Source: Aquincola tertiaricarbonis (lineage in GTDB: Bacteria; Pseudomonadota; Gammaproteobacteria; Burkholderiales; Burkholderiaceae_C). Taken from it: a DNA stretch of 64,000 nt. The stretch spans positions 1,116,001 to 1,180,000 of the forward strand of contig NZ_CP097636.1 in assembly GCF_023573145.1 (NCBI RefSeq), in the 5' to 3' direction. Below are positions 1 through 8,673 of the stretch, one piece after another (the first letter of the stretch is position 1; every line of letters begins with the position of its first letter). Under the pieces are notes generated by a model. That model did no database searches, was not told the origin of the DNA, and saw only the letters and a list, made by a program, of their open reading frames with translations. A program made the position numbers and the translations under genes.

Positions 1-273
1 CGGGTGCAGATCGACACCTGGTTCGCGCGCCATGGCGTGCGGCCCAACGTGGTGGGCGAGTTCGAGGACAGCGCGCTGCTCAAGACCTTCGGCGCCGGCG
101 GCATGGGCGTGTTCCCGGCCGCGCTGCTGGTGCACGATGATCTACTGGAGCACTACCGCGTCAAGCCGGTGGGCGGTTGCGACGGCGTGCGCGAGCAGTT
201 CTACGCCATCGGCACCGAGCGGCGGGTGCAGCACCCGTTGATCCGCCGGCTGGTGGAGGCGGCGGAAGGGTGA
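1..273 (+). CDS. LysR-family regulator, NhaR-like, C-terminal fragment
   Basis: The window opens inside this gene. The frame is open from base 1 and ends in TGA at 271-273, leaving about 90 codons. The visible part belongs to the C-terminal effector-binding half of a LysR-type transcriptional regulator. The stretch GEFEDSALLKTFGAGG followed by a conserved hydrophobic strand and HPLIRRLVEAA resembles NhaR, the activator of Na+/H+ antiporter genes. The DNA-binding helix-turn-helix lies outside the window, so the target genes cannot be inferred. It converges on the ferredoxin-NADP reductase gene across a repeat-bearing gap. The LysR assignment is fairly safe; the NhaR subtype rests on remembered family sequence. 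Confidence 0.7.
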   Translation, partial: RVQIDTWFARHGVRPNVVGEFEDSALLKTFGAGGMGVFPAALLVHDDLLEHYRVKPVGGCDGVREQFYAIGTERRVQHPLIRRLVEAAEG

Positions 274-300
274 GCTTGGCGGCCAGGTTCCGCCGGGCCG

Positions 301-382
301 CCCCAAGGAACCTGCTCCCCAGGGGCCGAAGGGCCCTCTTGCAAGGGCGGGGGGGGGCGCGAGCGCAGCGAGCTTGGGGGCT
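301..382 (+). repeat. dispersed GC-rich junction repeat, copy A
   Basis: This lies between two convergent genes. It contains GGGGCCGAAGGGCCCT, then CAAGGGC, a run of nine Gs, and GCGCAGCGAGCTTGGGGGCT. The same ordered blocks recur at 9706-9771, and more loosely at 26870-26940 and 36590-36625. The inner part can fold (GGGCC..GGCCC) and the G tracts could form a quadruplex. It has no coding potential of its own. Confidence 0.7.
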
Positions 383-385
383 GAC

Positions 386-1441
386 TCAATGCTCGTCGTC
401 GTGGCCGGGCGTTTCCACGCCCAGCAACTGGTGCAGCCGCGGGCTGGTGGTGGTGTACTGCAGGTGCACCGCCTTGTCGGGGAACACATGCCGCACCGCG
501 CCGAAGGCGGCCAGCGTGGCCTCGTGAAAGCCGCAGAGGATCAGCTTTTTCTTGCCCGGGTAGGTGACCACGTCGCCCACCGCGAAGATGCCGGGCTCGC
601 TGGTCTCGAACTTCTCGGTGTCCACCACCAGCTGCTTGCGCTCCAGCGCCAGGCCCCAGTCGGCGATCGGGCCCAGCCGCGGGCTGAGGCCGAAGAACAC
701 CAGCAGTTCGTCCAGCGGCATCACCCGCGTGACGCCGTCGCCACCCAGCACCTTGATGGCCGTCAGGCGGCCGTCGGTCACCTCGATGCCGCTGACCTGG
801 CCGGCCGCGAACTGCAGGCGCTGCGCCTCGCACAAGGCGCGCATGCGGTCGATGGCGGCGGGCTCGGCCTGGAAGGCATCGCGCCGGTGCAGCAGGGTGA
901 CGCTGGCGGCGGCCTGCGGGCCGGTTTCGGCCAGATGGTTGGCCCACTGCAGCGCGCTGTCGCCGCCGCCCACCACCACCACGTGGCGGCCGGCGAAGCG
1001 GGCCGGGTCGTCCACCCGGTAGTGCAGCTGCGTGCCTTCGAACGCGGCCAGGCCTTCCACCCGCAGGGGCTTGGGCTGGAAGGCGCCGACGCCACCGGCG
1101 ATGAACACCGTCTTGGCGATGAACTGCAGCCCGCGGCGGGTGGCCACGTCGAAGCGGCCGTCCGGGCGGCGCTGCAGCAGGCTCACTTCCTGGTCCAGGT
1201 GCAGCGGCGCCTGGAAGGGCGCGATCTGCTGCAGCAGCCGGTCGACCAGCTCGCGCCCGCTGGTCGCGGGCAGGCCGGGGATGTCGTAGATCGGCTTGTC
1301 GGGGTACAGCTCGATGCACTGGCCGCCGGGCTGGGGCAGTGAATCGACCACGTGCGCGCCGATTTCCAGCAGGCCCAGCTCGAACACCTGGAACAGGCCG
1401 ACCGGGCCGGCACCGACGATCAGCGCGTCGGTCTCGATCAT
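386..1441 (-). CDS. Ferredoxin--NADP(+) reductase, thioredoxin-reductase-like type
   Basis: A 351-residue FAD enzyme that moves electrons between NADPH and ferredoxin. The N-terminal FAD motif GAGPVG is at residues 10-15. A second Rossmann motif, GGGDSA, is at about 158-163 for NADP(H), and [10 protein letters not shown] forms the FAD-binding site near the C-terminus. The CxxC pair of true thioredoxin reductases is absent from the expected place after the central region, which favours the YumC/FNR2 family. The C-terminal [13 protein letters not shown] also fits that family. It lies 4 bp downstream of the ferredoxin gene, so the two are probably cotranscribed and functional partners. The pair directly follows the sulfate assimilation cluster. 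Confidence 0.9.
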   Translation of the reverse strand: MIETDALIVGAGPVGLFQVFELGLLEIGAHVVDSLPQPGGQCIELYPDKPIYDIPGLPATSGRELVDRLLQQIAPFQAPLHLDQEVSLLQRRPDGRFDVATRRGLQFIAKTVFIAGGVGAFQPKPLRVEGLAAFEGTQLHYRVDDPARFAGRHVVVVGGGDSALQWANHLAETGPQAAASVTLLHRRDAFQAEPAAIDRMRALCEAQRLQFAAGQVSGIEVTDGRLTAIKVLGGDGVTRVMPLDELLVFFGLSPRLGPIADWGLALERKQLVVDTEKFETSEPGIFAVGDVVTYPGKKKLILCGFHEATLAAFGAVRHVFPDKAVHLQYTTTSPRLHQLLGVETPGHDDEH

Positions 1442-1445
1442 GGGA

Positions 1446-1769
1446 TCAGCGGATCAGCTCGGGCAGCTTGTCCGAGCGGTCCTTCCACTCGTCGGCGTCG
1501 GGCAGCGAGGCCTTGCGCTTGGTGATGCTGGGCCACTTCTTGGCCAGGTCCGCATTGAGCTGGATGAAGTGCTGCTGGTCGCCCGGCACGTCTTCTTCCG
1601 GCACGATGGCGTTGACCGGGCACTCGGGGATGCACACGGCGCAGTCGATGCACTCGTCGGGGTCGATCGCCAGGAAGTTCGGGCCTTCGCGGAAACAATC
1701 AACGGGGCAGACGTCGACGCAATCGGTGTACTTGCAGCGAATGCATGCTTCGGTGACGACGTGGGTCAT
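1446..1769 (-). CDS. fdxA: Seven-iron ferredoxin FdxA
   Basis: A 107-residue soluble ferredoxin with one [3Fe-4S] and one [4Fe-4S] cluster. The cysteine pattern matches Azotobacter FdI. C9, C17 and C50 would hold the 3Fe cluster, and C21, C40, C43 and C46 the 4Fe cluster. C12 and C25 are the extra cysteines seen in this family. The roughly 45-residue C-terminal extension ([18 protein letters not shown]) is typical of proteobacterial FdxA. It sits 76 bp downstream of cobA with no terminator visible, so it may be read from the cys operon. It is followed at once by a ferredoxin reductase, which makes an electron-supply role for CysI attractive but unproven. Confidence 0.93.
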   Translation of the reverse strand: MTHVVTEACIRCKYTDCVDVCPVDCFREGPNFLAIDPDECIDCAVCIPECPVNAIVPEEDVPGDQQHFIQLNADLAKKWPSITKRKASLPDADEWKDRSDKLPELIR

Positions 1770-1845
1770 GGGGCTTCAGCCTCTGAAATGTTGAGGGCGG
1801 CAGCGCCGGGTTCATGTGGCGGCCGCTCCATGAGAACTCTCGATT

Positions 1846-2643
1846 CTAAGCCGCGGGGGTGCCTGCGGCGGCGGGGTGGGGCACGGTGGCCGCATGGGGG
1901 CTGCGGCCATCGGCCGCCAGCACCGGCCGCGCGCCGGCCCCCACGGTGACGATGGCCGGCCGGCCGGCATGCAGCATGCTGGCGGCGGCCAGCGTGGCCA
2001 CTTCGTGGTCGCTGGCGCGCTGGTCGGGCGTGCCGGCCTGCGACACCACCAGCACCGGCGTGTCGCCCGGCCAGCCGGCGTCCAGCAGTCGGCGGCTCAG
2101 CGCGCCGAGCTGGCGGCCGGCCATGTAGAACACCTCGGTGTCGGCGCTGGGCGGCGTGGCTTCGGCCAGGCTGCCTTCCTTGGTCATCGCGGTGGACAGG
2201 CTGACGCTGCGGCCCAGGCCGCGGCGCGTCAACGGCCGCTGGGTGGCGGCCGCCGCGGCGATGGCGGCGGTAACGCCGGGCACCACTTCGCAGCCGATGC
2301 CGGCGGCGGCCAGCGCCAGCAGCTCTTCTTCCAGCCGGCCGAACACGCTGGGGTCGCCGCCCTTGAGCCGCACCACGCGTTGGTACTGCTGCGCACAGCG
2401 CACCAGCATCGCGTTGATTTCGGTCTGCTTGGGCGCATGGCAGAAGCCGCGCTTGCCGACGTCGATCCAGCGGGCCTGCGGTGCCAGCTCGCGCAGCGCG
2501 GGGTCGGTGAGGGCGTCGAACAGCACCACCTCGGCCTCGGCCAGCCGGCGTGCGCCGCGCACCGTGATCAGGTCGGCCGCGCCGGGGCCGGCGCCGATGA
2601 AGACGACGCTGCCCACGCTGTGGCGGCCGGCGGCTTCGGTCAC
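1846..2643 (-). CDS. cobA: Uroporphyrinogen-III C-methyltransferase (SUMT)
   Basis: A 265-residue enzyme that methylates uroporphyrinogen III twice to precorrin-2, the precursor of siroheme. Visible family marks are the N-terminal FIGAGPGAADLITVRG, the RLKGGDPSVFGR substrate/SAM motif, and PGVTAAIAAAA. It corresponds to the C-terminal domain of CysG only; the dehydrogenase/ferrochelatase part is not in this window. The start is GTG at 2643, overlapping the cysN stop as GTGA, so translation is probably coupled. The last position in the cys operon fits a role in making siroheme for CysI. The C-terminus is an Ala/Pro-rich tail. Confidence 0.92.
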   Translation of the reverse strand: MTEAAGRHSVGSVVFIGAGPGAADLITVRGARRLAEAEVVLFDALTDPALRELAPQARWIDVGKRGFCHAPKQTEINAMLVRCAQQYQRVVRLKGGDPSVFGRLEEELLALAAAGIGCEVVPGVTAAIAAAAATQRPLTRRGLGRSVSLSTAMTKEGSLAEATPPSADTEVFYMAGRQLGALSRRLLDAGWPGDTPVLVVSQAGTPDQRASDHEVATLAAASMLHAGRPAIVTVGAGARPVLAADGRSPHAATVPHPAAAGTPAA

Positions 2644-3929
2644 GCCGCTTCCTTGACCAGCAGCGCGCCGCTGGTGCGGTTGCTGGTGGGGTCGACCACG
2701 ATCAGCGCGCCGCCCACGCGGTTGCTGCCGTAGGGCTCCACCGGCAGCGGCTGCTGGGTTTCCACGGTCACTTCGCCGATCTCGTTGACGGCCAGTTCAT
2801 GGGCGTCGGTGGCGGCCAGGGTGTGGATGTCCAGCCGGTGGTCGATGCTGCTGATGCGCGCCTGCACCCAGCGGTTGCCATGGCGCACCCAGTACTTGCG
2901 GCCGACCACGGCGGGCTCGGTGTCCAGCCAGGCCAGCGTGGCCGAGAAACGCTGCGTGGACTGCAGGCTCTTGGGCGTGGCCACCCAGTCGCCGCGCGAG
3001 ACGTCGAGCTGCCGGTCCAGCACGATGCCGGCCGACTGGCCCGCACGCGCCGCTTCCACCACCTCGCCGGCCAGGCGCACCTGAGCGACGGTGGCGACCT
3101 CTCCGCTCGGGAACACCTGCACCGCGTCGCCGGCCTTCACCGCGCCGTGGGCGATGCGGCCCCACAGCGTGCGCGGCTGGTGGCCGGTGCCTTCGCCGTC
3201 GTCGCGGGCCACGTACTGCACCGGCTGCAGCAGATCGCCTTCGCTGCGTTCCTGCGTGGTGGGCAGGGCTTCCAGCAGCTGCAGCAGCGAGGGGCCGTCG
3301 TACCAGTCGCAGGCCAGCGGCTGCGTCACGTTGTCGCCGCGCAGGGCCGAGACGGGGATGATGCCCGCCACTTCCACGCCGGCTTCCTGCGCGAAGTCGC
3401 GCAGCGCCTGGGCCACCGCCTCGAAGGCGGGGCGGATCTCGTCGATGGCGTCGATCTTGTTGACCGCGAACACGATGCCGGGCACGCGCAGCAGCTTGGC
3501 CAGCAGGGTGTGGCGGCGGGTTTGCGGCAGCAGCTGCACCGGCTGGGCGCGCCAGTCGATCTTGGTGATGTCCACCAGCACCACCGCGGCATCGCTGCCG
3601 GCGGCGGCCGTCACCATGTTGCGGGTGTACTGCTCATGGCCCGGCGCGTCGGCGATGATGAATTTGCGCTGGCGGGTGGCGAAGTAGCGGTAGGCCACGT
3701 CGATGGTGATGCCTTGCTCGCGCTCGGCTTCCAGGCCGTCGGTCAGCAGGCTCAGGTCGATGGGCTGGCCGGCGGCGCGCTTTTCCAGCGTGTCGAGCTG
3801 GTCGGCCAGGATGGCGCGGCTGTCGTACAGCAGGCGGCCGATCAGCGTGCTCTTGCCGTCGTCGACGCTGCCGGCGGTCAGAAAGCGCAGGGCGCGGTGG
3901 TCGTGGGACACGGGGGCGGCGGTGCTCAT
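2640..3929 (-). CDS. cysN: Sulfate adenylyltransferase subunit 1 (GTPase)
   Basis: A 429-residue GTPase subunit of ATP sulfurylase. Its GTP hydrolysis drives formation of adenylyl sulfate by CysD. The P-loop GSVDDGKS is at residues 20-27, followed by the G3 motif DAPGHEQYTRNM and the G4 motif NKID, then two beta-barrel domains as in elongation factors. No APS kinase (CysC) domain is fused at the C-terminus. I chose ATG at 3929 because it overlaps the cysD stop by one base (TGATG) and begins MSTAAPVSHDHRALRFLTAG. The longer upstream reading frame is only the shadow of cysD. Confidence 0.95.
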   Translation of the reverse strand: MSTAAPVSHDHRALRFLTAGSVDDGKSTLIGRLLYDSRAILADQLDTLEKRAAGQPIDLSLLTDGLEAEREQGITIDVAYRYFATRQRKFIIADAPGHEQYTRNMVTAAAGSDAAVVLVDITKIDWRAQPVQLLPQTRRHTLLAKLLRVPGIVFAVNKIDAIDEIRPAFEAVAQALRDFAQEAGVEVAGIIPVSALRGDNVTQPLACDWYDGPSLLQLLEALPTTQERSEGDLLQPVQYVARDDGEGTGHQPRTLWGRIAHGAVKAGDAVQVFPSGEVATVAQVRLAGEVVEAARAGQSAGIVLDRQLDVSRGDWVATPKSLQSTQRFSATLAWLDTEPAVVGRKYWVRHGNRWVQARISSIDHRLDIHTLAATDAHELAVNEIGEVTVETQQPLPVEPYGSNRVGGALIVVDPTSNRTSGALLVKEAA

Positions 3930-4909
3930 CAGAAATAGCCTTCTTTCTTGCGGCGCTCCATCGAGGCGTCGGAAGTGCGGTCGTCCATGCGGGTGGCGCC
4001 GCGTTCGCTCACCGTGACGGTGAGCGTCTCGGCCACGATGTCGGTGGCATTGGCGGCCGGGCTTTCCACCGGGCAGGTGCAGGTCATGTCGCCCACGGTG
4101 CGAAAGCGCACTTGCGCCGTTTCCACCGTCTCGCCGGCTTCGGGCGGCGTCACCTCGGTCACCGGCACCAGCAGGCCCTTGCGGCGGATCACCTGGCGGT
4201 CGTGCGCAAAGTACAGGTTGGGCAACGGAATCTGCTCGCGGGCGATGTACAGCCACACGTCCAGCTCGGTCCAGTTGCTGATGGGGAAGGCACGGAAGTG
4301 CTCGCCCGGCTTGTGGCGGGTGTTGAACAGCGTCCACAGCTCGGGGCGCTGCTCCTTGGGCTGCCATTGGCCGAAGCTGTCGCGGTGGCTGAAGATGCGC
4401 TCCTTGGCGCGGGCCTTCTCCTCGTCGCGGCGGGCACCGCCGATCAGGCAGTCGAAGCGGTGTTCTTCGATGGCTTCCAGCAGCGTCACCGTCTGGTGGC
4501 CGTTGCGCGACTCCAGCGGATGCGCCAGGCGGATGGTGCCGCGCTTGATGCTGTCTTCCAGGTGGCCCACCACCAGGCGTTCACCCATCTCGGCCACGCG
4601 GCGGTCGCGGAACTCGATCACTTCCGGGAAGTTGTGGCCGGTGTCCACGTGCAGCAGCGGGAACGGCAGCTTGCCCTTGAACTCATTCGGCTGGCTGCGG
4701 TCGGGGCGCAGCTTGAAGGCCTTCTCGGCCAGGCGCAGCACCACGCAGGAGTCCTTGCCGCCCGAGAACAGCAGGGCGGGGCGCTCGAAGCTGGCCGCCA
4801 CCTCGCGCAGGATGAAGATGGCCTCTTCCTCGAGGTGGTCGAGGTGGGCATGGTCGAGCTGCGGCAGCAGCTGGTCGACGGAAAGCGGGGCGTTCATCGT
4901 GGGGCTCAT
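3929..4909 (-). CDS. cysD: Sulfate adenylyltransferase subunit 2
   Basis: The catalytic subunit of ATP sulfurylase, forming adenylyl sulfate from ATP and sulfate. The PP-loop LLFSGGKDS lies near residue 50, and LLHVDTGHNFPEVIEFRD and GGARRDEEKARAKERIFS are hallmark stretches of the family. ATG 4909 overlaps the cysH stop as ATGA. An internal ATG at 4897 (MNAPLSVDQ) would give a length closer to the usual 300 or so residues. The C-terminus ERRKKEGYF is the standard CysD ending, so the gene is complete. Confidence 0.95.
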   Translation of the reverse strand: MSPTMNAPLSVDQLLPQLDHAHLDHLEEEAIFILREVAASFERPALLFSGGKDSCVVLRLAEKAFKLRPDRSQPNEFKGKLPFPLLHVDTGHNFPEVIEFRDRRVAEMGERLVVGHLEDSIKRGTIRLAHPLESRNGHQTVTLLEAIEEHRFDCLIGGARRDEEKARAKERIFSHRDSFGQWQPKEQRPELWTLFNTRHKPGEHFRAFPISNWTELDVWLYIAREQIPLPNLYFAHDRQVIRRKGLLVPVTEVTPPEAGETVETAQVRFRTVGDMTCTCPVESPAANATDIVAETLTVTVSERGATRMDDRTSDASMERRKKEGYF

Positions 4910-5652
4910 CGGTTCAACAGGGTCGACACTTGGGCGGGGGCGTCATGGACATGCAGGCCGCATTCCTTGGCGCCTTCCTGCTCCCACCACCAGCGGCCGG
5001 CGCGGAAGTCTTCGCCAAGGGCCACGGCACGGGTGCAGGGCGCGCAGCCGATGCTGGGGTAGAACTGGTCGTGCAGCGGGTTGTAGGGCACCTGGTGCTG
5101 GCCGATGTAGTGCCACACGTCGCCCCAGGTCCATTCGGCCAGCGGGCTGTACTTGGTGCGGCCGTTGGGCTCACGTTCCACGAACTCCACCGCCGCGCGG
5201 TCGTTCGACTGCTCGCGCCGCAGGCCGGTGATCCAGGCGTCGCGGCCGGCCATCATGCGGCCCAGGGGTTCGAGCTTGCGCACGCCGCAGCAGGCCTTGC
5301 GCAGTGCCACGCTCTCGTACATGGCCTTGGGGCCGTGCTGGCTGACGAACTGGATCACCGCTTCGGCCGGCGGGCTGAACACCTCCACCGGCAGGCCGTA
5401 GTGCTGCTCGATGCGGCCGATCAGGGCCACCGTCTCGTCGTGCAGCGCCTGGGTGTTGAGCGTGGCCAGCGCGATCGGCAGCCGGTGGCGGGCGATCAGG
5501 TCGGTGATCACCATGTCCTCGGCGCCCAGGCTGGTGCCCTGCACCACGCTGCCCGGATGCTCGGCCGCCGCCTGTTGCAGCACGGCCAGCGTGCGGGCCA
5601 GCTTGGCCTCGAAGTCGGCGCTGGGCCGGGCGTTGAGGGTGATCGCGTTCAT
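4906..5652 (-). CDS. cysH: Adenylyl-sulfate (APS) reductase, Fe-S type
   Basis: A 248-residue PAPS/APS reductase-family protein producing sulfite. It carries the paired cysteines RKACCGVRKLEPL and, about 80 residues later, PSIGCAPCTRAV, then GRWWWEQEGAKECGLH with the catalytic cysteine. This CC...CxxC arrangement binds a [4Fe-4S] cluster and is known from APS reductases of the assimilatory bacterial type, in contrast to the cluster-free PAPS reductase of E. coli. ATG 5652 is two bases after the stop of the DUF934 gene. Absence of a cysC kinase gene here agrees with direct use of APS. Confidence 0.92.
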   Translation of the reverse strand: MNAITLNARPSADFEAKLARTLAVLQQAAAEHPGSVVQGTSLGAEDMVITDLIARHRLPIALATLNTQALHDETVALIGRIEQHYGLPVEVFSPPAEAVIQFVSQHGPKAMYESVALRKACCGVRKLEPLGRMMAGRDAWITGLRREQSNDRAAVEFVEREPNGRTKYSPLAEWTWGDVWHYIGQHQVPYNPLHDQFYPSIGCAPCTRAVALGEDFRAGRWWWEQEGAKECGLHVHDAPAQVSTLLNR

Positions 5653-5653
5653 C

Positions 5654-6163
5654 TCAGGCCTGCTCCGCGCCGCTGCGGGCGAACAGCGGCTGGTGCTGCA
5701 GCACGTCACCCTGGTAGTGGGCCGGGAAGGGCGCCGGGAAGCTGGCCAGCAGCCGCTGGGCGATGTCCAGCTTCTGGTCGCCACGCAGCACCACGGCGTC
5801 GAAGCCGGTGCGCTGCAGCAGCGGCAGCATGTCCACCACCACGTCGCCGGTGGCGCGCACTTCACCGGCGTAGCGGTAGCGGCGGCGCAGGATGCGGGCC
5901 TGGCTGTAGGCGCGGCCGTCCACCCACTTGGGGAACTGCAGCACCACCAGGCCCAGGCGCGGCAGGCAGGCTTCCAGCGTCTCGATGTCGGCGTCGTTGG
6001 GCACGATGACGCCGGCCTTCACGTCGGCCGGCCAGTGCTCGCGCACGGCATGCCACTGCTCCAGCGTCAGCAGGCGGTTGGGGCCCGGGTTGGGGTGCGG
6101 CATCGGGCCGTCTTCGCCCACCACGGTGTGCCAGGCGTCGCGATGGGAGTCGATGAATTTCAT
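5654..6163 (-). CDS. DUF934 family protein of the cys operon
   Basis: A 169-residue protein of the DUF934 family, which in proteobacteria is nearly always found next to cysI or cysH. Its biochemical role is not settled; an accessory function in sulfite reduction is usually suggested. Visible features are QFPKWVDGRAYSQARILRRR (a conserved core) and RATGDVVVDMLPLLQRTGFD. There are no cysteine clusters, signal peptide or membrane segments. It sits 18 bp after cysI and one base before the cysH start, so it is clearly cotranscribed with both. Confidence 0.88.
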   Translation of the reverse strand: MKFIDSHRDAWHTVVGEDGPMPHPNPGPNRLLTLEQWHAVREHWPADVKAGVIVPNDADIETLEACLPRLGLVVLQFPKWVDGRAYSQARILRRRYRYAGEVRATGDVVVDMLPLLQRTGFDAVVLRGDQKLDIAQRLLASFPAPFPAHYQGDVLQHQPLFARSGAEQA

Positions 6164-6181
6164 GGTCGGTCTCGTCCGGGT

Positions 6182-7873
6182 TCAGGCGGCGCGGGCGGTG
6201 CTGCGGCGCACGGCGTCGGCGGCGGCGCGGAAGGGCGGCACGCCCAGGCGGCGGGCGGTGTCGATGAAGCGCTCACCGGGGGCGCGCTCGCGCTTGTAGG
6301 TGGTGATCACGGCTTCCACCGCGTCGGCGATCTCGTCGGCCGCGAACGACGGGCCGATGACCTTGCCCGGCGTGGCGCCGCCGCTCAGCGTGGAGCCGTC
6401 GGAGCCGGCCACGGTCAGCTGGTACCACTCGGCGCCGTCCTTGTCGACGCCCAGCACGCCGATGTGGCCGCTGTGGTGGTGGCCGCAGCTGTTGATGCAA
6501 CCGCTGATGTGCAGGTCGATGTCGCCGATGTCGTGCAGCTCGTCCAGGTCCTGGTAGCGCTCGGTCAGCTCGGCCGCCAGCGGGATGGAGCGGGCATTGG
6601 CCAGCGCGCAGAAGTCGCCACCGGGGCAGGCGATCATGTCGGTCAGGTAGCCGATGTTGGGCGAGGCGAAGCCGGCTGCCTTGGCCGCTTCCCACAGCGC
6701 GAACAGCTCGCTCTGGCGCACCCAGGGCAGCAGCAGGTTCTGGTCGTGCGTGACGCGCAGCTCACCGTGGCTGAAGCGGTCGGCCAGGTCGGCCGCCAGG
6801 TCCATCTGGCTGCCGGTGGCATCGCCGGGCGCCTGGCCGGGCCGCTTCAGCGACAGCTGCACCGCGCGGTAGCCGGCCACACGGTGGCCCACCACGTTGC
6901 GCTGCAGCCAGCGGTCGAAGCCGGCCGGCGCATCGGCCGGCAGCGCCACTTCTTCGGCCGGGGCCACGCCGGCCGGCACCACGAAGCTGGCGGCCACGCG
7001 GTCGAACTCGGCCTGCGGAATGATCTGCGCGTCGCCGTCGGTGTCGCGCGCCAGGATGGCCTGGAACTCGGCGTTCACCGCGTCGAAGAACTTCTGGCCC
7101 TCGGCCTTCACCAGGATCTTGATGCGGGCCTTGTACATGTTGTCGCGGCGGCCATAGCGGTTGTACACGCGCACCACCGCTTCCAGGTACACCAGGATCT
7201 GCTGCCAGGGCACGAAGGCATTGATCAGGCTGCCGATGATGGGTGTGCGGCCCATGCCGCCGCCGACGAACACCTTGAAGCCCACTTCGCCGGCCTCGTT
7301 CTTCAGCAGGTGCAGGCCCACGTCGTGCCACAGCGTGGCGGCGCGGTCTTCCACGGCGCCGGTGACGGCGATCTTGAACTTGCGCGGCAGGAAGGCGAAC
7401 TCGGGGTGCAGCGTGCTCCACTGGCGCAGCAGCTCGCAGTAGGGGCGCGGGTCGACGATCTCGTCCTGCGCGATGCCGGCCAGCGCGTCGCTGGTGATGT
7501 TGCGGATGCAGTTGCCGCTGGTCTGGATGCCGTGCATGTCCACCTCGGCCAGCAGGTCCATCACGTCGGCACCCTTGTCCAGCGGAATCCAGTTGTATTG
7601 CAGGTTCTGCCGGGTGGTGAAGTGGCCGTAGTCGCGGTCGTACTCGCGTGCGATGCGGGCCAGCTGGCGCAGCTGGCGGCTGGCCAGCTCACCGTAGGGC
7701 ACGGCCACCCGCAGCATCGGGGCATGGCGCTGGATGTACCAGCCGTTCTGCAGCCGCAGCGGGCGGAACTCGTCGTCGCCCAGCTCGCCGCGCAGGTTGC
7801 GTTCAAGCTGGTCGCGGAACTGCGCCGCACGGGCGCGGACGAACTGGCGGTCGAAGTCGGTGTACTGGTACAT
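6182..7873 (-). CDS. cysI: Sulfite reductase hemoprotein (nitrite/sulfite reductase family)
   Basis: A 563-residue siroheme/[4Fe-4S] enzyme reducing sulfite to sulfide with six electrons. It has the two-fold ferredoxin-like and siroheme domain layout. The cluster/siroheme cysteines are visible as CPGGDFC (about residues 412-418) and GCINSC (about 456-460). Family stretches include YNWIPLDKGADVMDLLAEV and CIRNITSDALAG. No cysJ flavoprotein is encoded nearby, so electrons are likely to come from another donor such as ferredoxin. ATG 7873 follows the exporter stop by 7 bp. Specificity for sulfite rather than nitrite is inferred from the cys context. Confidence 0.93.
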   Translation of the reverse strand: MYQYTDFDRQFVRARAAQFRDQLERNLRGELGDDEFRPLRLQNGWYIQRHAPMLRVAVPYGELASRQLRQLARIAREYDRDYGHFTTRQNLQYNWIPLDKGADVMDLLAEVDMHGIQTSGNCIRNITSDALAGIAQDEIVDPRPYCELLRQWSTLHPEFAFLPRKFKIAVTGAVEDRAATLWHDVGLHLLKNEAGEVGFKVFVGGGMGRTPIIGSLINAFVPWQQILVYLEAVVRVYNRYGRRDNMYKARIKILVKAEGQKFFDAVNAEFQAILARDTDGDAQIIPQAEFDRVAASFVVPAGVAPAEEVALPADAPAGFDRWLQRNVVGHRVAGYRAVQLSLKRPGQAPGDATGSQMDLAADLADRFSHGELRVTHDQNLLLPWVRQSELFALWEAAKAAGFASPNIGYLTDMIACPGGDFCALANARSIPLAAELTERYQDLDELHDIGDIDLHISGCINSCGHHHSGHIGVLGVDKDGAEWYQLTVAGSDGSTLSGGATPGKVIGPSFAADEIADAVEAVITTYKRERAPGERFIDTARRLGVPPFRAAADAVRRSTARAA

Positions 7874-7880
7874 GCTGGGT

Positions 7881-8648
7881 TCAGTGAATCACTTTGAGGC
7901 CCGCGGTGACGAGCGCTGCGGCCAGCAGCGCGCGCACCAGGCGTTCGGGCATGGATTTGGTGAGCCTGGCGCCGAGCCAGATGCCCGGCAGGGAACCGAC
8001 CAGCAGTGCTGCCAGCAGGCCCCAGTCGACATTGCCGAGCGTGGCATGGCCGATGCCCGCGACGAGCGTGAGCGGCACCGCATGGGCAATGTCGGTGCCC
8101 ACCAGCCGGTGGGCAGGCAGGCGAGGATAAAGCAGCAGGATCAGCGTGGCGCCGATCGCCCCCGCGCCGATGGAGCTGAGCGACACCAGCACGCCCAGCA
8201 GCAGGCCGCACAGCAGCGTGAGCAGCGGCTTGCGCGATTCGGGAATCCAGCGCTCCAGCCGCAGGCCGACGGCCAGCCAGGCCTGGCGGTACGCCACCGT
8301 CACCGCGGTGAGCAGCAGCGCGATGCCCAGCGCGAAGGTGAGGGTGCCGGCCCACTGCTTGGTGATGCCGGTGCTGTGCATCAGCGCGATGGTGGCCAGC
8401 GCGGCCGGGATGCTGCCGGCCAGCAGCAGGCCGGTGATGCGGTAATCCACATGGCCGTGGCGGTGGTGGGCCACCGCGCCGCCGGTCTTGGTGACGGCGG
8501 CAAACCACAGGTCGGTGCCGATGGCCACCGCCGGGTTCAGCTTGAACACGCCCATCAGCAGCGGCGTCATCAGCGAGCCGCCGCCGACGCCCGTCATGCC
8601 GACGATGGCACCGACGCCGAAGCCGCTGAGCACTGCCATCCAGTCCAT
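7881..8648 (-). CDS. TauE/SafE-family sulfite/sulfonate exporter-like membrane protein
   Basis: A 255-residue integral membrane protein with about eight hydrophobic segments. The N-terminal FGVGAIVGMTGVGGGSLMTPLL and the repeat-half motif around LLLGVLVSLSSIGAGAIGA are signatures of the TauE/SafE (DUF81) family. Known members export sulfite or organosulfur anions or take up related anions. As first gene of the cys operon it may protect against sulfite accumulation or move a sulfur compound; direction and substrate are inference. I chose ATG 8648 (MDWMAVLSG); the reading frame stays open upstream but runs into promoter DNA and the patatin gene on the other strand. Confidence 0.88.
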   Translation of the reverse strand: MDWMAVLSGFGVGAIVGMTGVGGGSLMTPLLMGVFKLNPAVAIGTDLWFAAVTKTGGAVAHHRHGHVDYRITGLLLAGSIPAALATIALMHSTGITKQWAGTLTFALGIALLLTAVTVAYRQAWLAVGLRLERWIPESRKPLLTLLCGLLLGVLVSLSSIGAGAIGATLILLLYPRLPAHRLVGTDIAHAVPLTLVAGIGHATLGNVDWGLLAALLVGSLPGIWLGARLTKSMPERLVRALLAAALVTAGLKVIH

Positions 8649-8673
8649 GTGTGTTCCGCAAGTCCAATAGCAT

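Noticed and set aside
3930..4367. Upstream extension of cysN to a 575-residue protein.
   Set aside because: The extra part is cysD read in another frame; the CysN family starts at 3929 with a one-base overlap.
5411..7897. An 828-residue plus-strand frame opposite cysH, the DUF934 gene and cysI.
   Set aside because: It is antisense to conserved enzymes with intact catalytic cysteines.
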